DNA of 8,166 nucleotides from an uncultured Eubacteriales bacterium. GTDB lineage: Bacteria; Bacillota; Clostridia; Lachnospirales; Bianqueaceae. The notes beneath the pieces were generated by a model. It saw nothing but the letters and a program-made list of their open reading frames with translations, searched no databases and was not told the DNA's origin. Within the stretch, counting starts at the first letter, position 1, and each line of letters starts with the position of its first letter. The DNA is taken from NCBI GenBank assembly GCA_902493345.1, contig CABUPM010000091.1, forward strand, positions 1 to 8,166, written 5' to 3'. A program made the translations under genes and the position numbers. Below, one piece after another: positions 5,623 to 8,166 of the stretch.

Positions 5623-6365
5623 CACAACAACCCCATCACAAAAATAACCATCGCCACTACCGGCAGTACAGTCCATGTAATATACCGTCCTGCGATTTCC
5701 CAGTCCGAGGGCTCTGCCTGCTCGGCGTTGCGGATGCGAAGCGACATGCTCAGCTGAAACAGATCTTCTACAAATAGAATCGATACCACCGTACTAACGC
5801 ATAACAGGATCCCGCAAAACCAGGCGAGCCATTCGCCTTTATGCTGCATCTCCGGCTCCGATGTCATCATCAGCTGGAGCAATTCCGCCGCGGAGGGCTC
5901 CACGGTCTCCTCATCGTCCGTTACTATCAAAACACCGCTATCCAGTAGACTTCCGTCCGCATTGTACAACAGCCAATGTTCTCCGGTATTCAACACACCG
6001 CCGCGAAACAGGACATCTTCTCCGCAGCGCAGCTCAACACCGGTCATATACTCGCTTAATTCCGCATCCTTGGGGACCGCGTCCGGATCCTCCTTCAATG
6101 TGTAGGGGCCGTAAAGCGTATCTCCGTACTGGAATTCTACGGACTGGTCTGCGTGTACAGTAAATCTTACAGTATTGTCTCGGATTGTACCGGAATAGAC
6201 GGTATCACCGTTTTCCTGGGCAGGGGTAAGGATCACATTTCTATAAGCCAAGCCTTCCCTTGCTGTAGTCACAGGATAGAGGACTGTAAATACCAGCATC
6301 ATAACTATTACAAGAAGCAGTATCGCCTTGGGATACTTTCCTAAACTTTTCAGTCTTTCCAACAT
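5622..6365 (-). CDS. Three-pass membrane protein with large extracytoplasmic domain, unknown function
   Basis: 247 residues. The start at 6365 is set by AAAGGAGGGGG, with AGGAGG 7 bases away; an upstream in-frame ATG at 6386 overlaps that site and is rejected. Membrane segments are at about 13-30 (KAILLLVIVMMLVFTVLY), 178-198 (GEWLAWFCGILLCVSTVVSILF) and 228-246. Residues 31-177 form an extracytoplasmic region with beta-rich stretches and phrases such as TVYSGTIRDNTVRFTV and YGDTLYGPYTL, reminiscent of small ligand or sensor domains. Residues 199-227 form a charged cytoplasmic loop. No enzyme motif is seen and I do not recognise the family. It follows the helicase by 64 bases, has its own promoter, and is coupled by TGATG to the lipoprotein downstream; the two probably form an envelope complex (inference). 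Confidence 0.8.
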   Translation of the reverse strand: MLERLKSLGKYPKAILLLVIVMMLVFTVLYPVTTAREGLAYRNVILTPAQENGDTVYSGTIRDNTVRFTVHADQSVEFQYGDTLYGPYTLKEDPDAVPKDAELSEYMTGVELRCGEDVLFRGGVLNTGEHWLLYNADGSLLDSGVLIVTDDEETVEPSAAELLQLMMTSEPEMQHKGEWLAWFCGILLCVSTVVSILFVEDLFQLSMSLRIRNAEQAEPSDWEIAGRYITWTVLPVVAMVIFVMGLL

Positions 6366-6402
6366 CGGACCCCCTCCTTTTATCATCCAATATTATGTTA
6401 AA

Positions 6403-6432
6403 ATTATATCATATAGAGCATCGTTTTGTCTA
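6403..6432 (-). promoter_or_regulatory. SigA-type promoter of the membrane protein-lipoprotein pair
   Basis: On the minus strand TAGACA (6427-6432, one mismatch) and a perfect TATAAT (6403-6408) are 18 bases apart. The -35 box overlaps the helicase stop codon TAG (6430-6432). The start point would be near 6396, about 30 bases before ATG 6365. No terminator lies between the helicase and this gene, so read-through is also likely. Confidence 0.75.
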
Positions 6433-8163
6433 TAACAACTCTTTCCAGAATACGGATTCTTGGGTGTTCCGACCACCGCGCGCTTTACAGCAGGAGAGAA
6501 TGAGTCTCTCCCTGGCACGGGTACATCCTACATATAAAAGCCTTCGTTCCTCCTCAAGATCCGCAGCACGCTCATGCGGTAGGCTTCCGGATTCGATCTC
6601 AGGAATCCATACCGTCGGGAACTCCAATCCCTTGGCAGCGTGCAGCGTCATGATCTGAAGTACTGGCGTAGGAGACACCCAAGTCCTTTGTTTTTCCAGC
6701 CTCATCTCTTCCCATTCCTGCCATGTTTTGCATGGCTCTGCTTCCCTTTGCCAAAAATCATATCTCCGCATCAGTTCCCAGGGCGGGATTCCGGAATGCT
6801 CCGCCTTTTTCCGCAAATATTTCAGGTATCCCATCTCGGCCGCGATTCTATGCATTCCCCTTCCGGGCTTTTCTTTCCGGAGCTTTCCAAGCTGATAAAA
6901 AAGCTCTTCCAATCCCATTCTTACTTCCATATCCATCGAATAACTTAATAGCGCCTGCGCATGTTCTCCCTCTGGGAGCCATGAAAAAACTCCCTCCGGG
7001 ATCTCCGGATACGACTTATTCAGAATCCTTTTTATTGCCTCACATTCCCCATGGGCCGCACGGATATAATCATCGATATCCTGTCCAATCCAGTGATCAT
7101 AGGGATTCCATGCATACCCTTCCATCTGAAATGGAAGATTATAGTCTTCCAGCACCTTGATGAGTCCGGCTGCCTGATACCGGGTTCGGAACAATATGGC
7201 AAGCCGTCCATTCTCTTTCCTGGCAAGTTCCGCAATCTCCCTGCACTCCTCTTCCGGCGCTTCATAGATTCTTCTGGATATCCGTTTTCCCTTTTCCCCC
7301 GAAGCGGCTCTTATTTTCTTCTCGTACCGATTTTTATTATGAGAGATCAGTCTACCGGATAGCTCCACAATTCGTCGAGTGCTTCGGTAATTCAATGGCA
7401 GACTTATAAGAGTGCATCCTGGAAAATCCTCCGGAAAGCGTCTCATAATGTCCGGTACGGCTCCCCGGAACCCATAGATTGCCTGATCATCATCCCCGAC
7501 CGCAAAAACATTCGCGTCATTTCCGGCCAACAAGCGAAGTGCGTAATACTGTGCCGGATTGACATCCTGAAACTCATCCACTAATATGTAACGGAACTTT
7601 CTCTGATAGCAAAAACGAATACGTTCATCCCTCAGCATCCGTACCGCTTCCGTCAGGATATCCTCATAGTCCAGGTATTTCCGGCGCAGCTTTTCCCGGC
7701 GGTATGCCTCACTCCATTCCCGATAGCCAGCATCCTTCTCCGGATGCCCCTGCTCATAAAGCTTCAGATATTCCTCAGCCTGTACCTGGATCTCGTCTCT
7801 ATGCACGCCGATTCCTCCCAAAAGCTCCATCCCCAAGCGCAGACGTTCCGGCTCTTCCAGCAGTGTATACCCGCAGAACCTCCCCTGTTCCCGCAGCATC
7901 CTCCAGAATATACTATGAAATGTTCCGAAGGATATCTCCGTATTCTCCGTCCCTAAAAGACGCAAAGAGCGGCTGCGCATCTCCTGCGCTGCCGCTCTTG
8001 TATAAGTCAAAACCAATATCTGTTCTTCCGGTACGCCTGCTTCCCGGCACAATCGCAAGACCCTATGCGCGATCATGGTCGTTTTGCCGGATCCCGGGCC
8101 TGCCAGCACCAGCATCGGACCCATTCCGTGCCGCACCGCTCTCTCCTGCTGACGATTGAGCAT
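6430..8163 (-). CDS. Compact superfamily 1A DNA helicase (UvrD/PcrA/Rep-like)
   Basis: 577 residues with all the SF1A helicase motifs in order, so it should use ATP to move 3'-5' on single-stranded DNA and unwind duplexes in repair or replication restart. Seen: Q-motif LNRQQ (2-6); Walker A GPGSGKT (22-28); Ia TYTRAAAQEM (53-62); Walker B VDEFQD (195-200); motif III GDDDQAIYGFRG (223-234); IV LPLNYRS (255-261); V TLHAAKGLEFPTVW (506-519); VI EERRLLYVGCTRARE (538-552). PcrA and UvrD usually have about 720-770 residues. Here the 2B-equivalent region is short, and the protein ends 25 residues after motif VI, lacking the C-terminal tail with the RNA polymerase-binding Tudor fold. It is therefore a short paralogue-type UvrD, not canonical PcrA. 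The ATG is only 3 bases from the window edge, so its ribosome site and any slightly earlier start are not visible. Catalytic residues are intact. Confidence 0.92.
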   Translation of the reverse strand: MLNRQQERAVRHGMGPMLVLAGPGSGKTTMIAHRVLRLCREAGVPEEQILVLTYTRAAAQEMRSRSLRLLGTENTEISFGTFHSIFWRMLREQGRFCGYTLLEEPERLRLGMELLGGIGVHRDEIQVQAEEYLKLYEQGHPEKDAGYREWSEAYRREKLRRKYLDYEDILTEAVRMLRDERIRFCYQRKFRYILVDEFQDVNPAQYYALRLLAGNDANVFAVGDDDQAIYGFRGAVPDIMRRFPEDFPGCTLISLPLNYRSTRRIVELSGRLISHNKNRYEKKIRAASGEKGKRISRRIYEAPEEECREIAELARKENGRLAILFRTRYQAAGLIKVLEDYNLPFQMEGYAWNPYDHWIGQDIDDYIRAAHGECEAIKRILNKSYPEIPEGVFSWLPEGEHAQALLSYSMDMEVRMGLEELFYQLGKLRKEKPGRGMHRIAAEMGYLKYLRKKAEHSGIPPWELMRRYDFWQREAEPCKTWQEWEEMRLEKQRTWVSPTPVLQIMTLHAAKGLEFPTVWIPEIESGSLPHERAADLEEERRLLYVGCTRARERLILSCCKARGGRNTQESVFWKELL

Positions 8164-8166
8164 TCC

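Noticed and set aside
7704..8159. Plus-strand open frame of 151 residues
   Set aside because: Antisense to the helicase N-terminal domain with intact Walker A; composition is Pro/Ser-rich as expected of a shadow frame.
1..8166. CRISPR array, tRNA, rRNA, riboswitch or insertion sequence
   Set aside because: No regularly spaced repeats, no cloverleaf or conserved leader fold, and no transposase motifs or terminal inverted repeats were seen on either strand.

Overview
The window looks like chromosomal DNA from a low-to-mid GC, endospore-forming Firmicute, most likely a gut Clostridia/Lachnospiraceae-type organism. The basis is strong AGGAGG ribosome sites, TTGACA/TATAAT promoters, a DUF4367-type membrane protein, a lipobox lipoprotein, a short UvrD-type helicase and a collagen-like BclA-type protein. 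The species cannot be named from the sequence. There are nine protein-coding genes, one cut by the left edge, and no RNA gene, CRISPR array or insertion sequence that I can see. No gene-free stretch exceeds 300 bases.

Left block, minus strand, read right to left from about 3245 to 1: a flavin reductase-family protein with a textbook promoter; a hairpin with a U-tract; a ZmaR-like GNAT acetyltransferase; a family 2 glycosyltransferase with a C-terminal TPR-like helical region; and a collagen-like protein (11 Gly-X-Y triplets plus a BclA-type C-terminal beta domain) that runs off the window. The last two resemble the sgtA-bclA3 arrangement of Clostridioides difficile, where a glycosyltransferase modifies a spore-surface collagen-like glycoprotein. 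A candidate late-sporulation -10 element (CATATACTA) lies in front of the glycosyltransferase.

Middle block, plus strand, 3313-4608: a near-consensus promoter drives a GTG-started membrane protein with a DUF4367-like outer domain. It overlaps (ATGA) a small secreted protein of unknown function. A strong hairpin terminator follows. This block is visibly more AT-rich than its flanks.

Right block, minus strand, 8163 to 4621: a compact superfamily 1A (UvrD/PcrA/Rep-like) helicase, then a three-pass membrane protein overlapping by one base (TGATG) with a lipoprotein that has a Ser/Glu-rich stalk and a PEGA-like C-terminus. The membrane protein has its own promoter, whose -35 box overlaps the helicase stop codon. 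The lipoprotein pair converges on the middle block at the shared hairpin.

No complete new system is evident. The best leads are the putative spore-surface glycoprotein/glycosyltransferase unit, the terminator placed so that the acetyltransferase has no room for its own promoter, and two translationally coupled pairs of uncharacterised envelope proteins.
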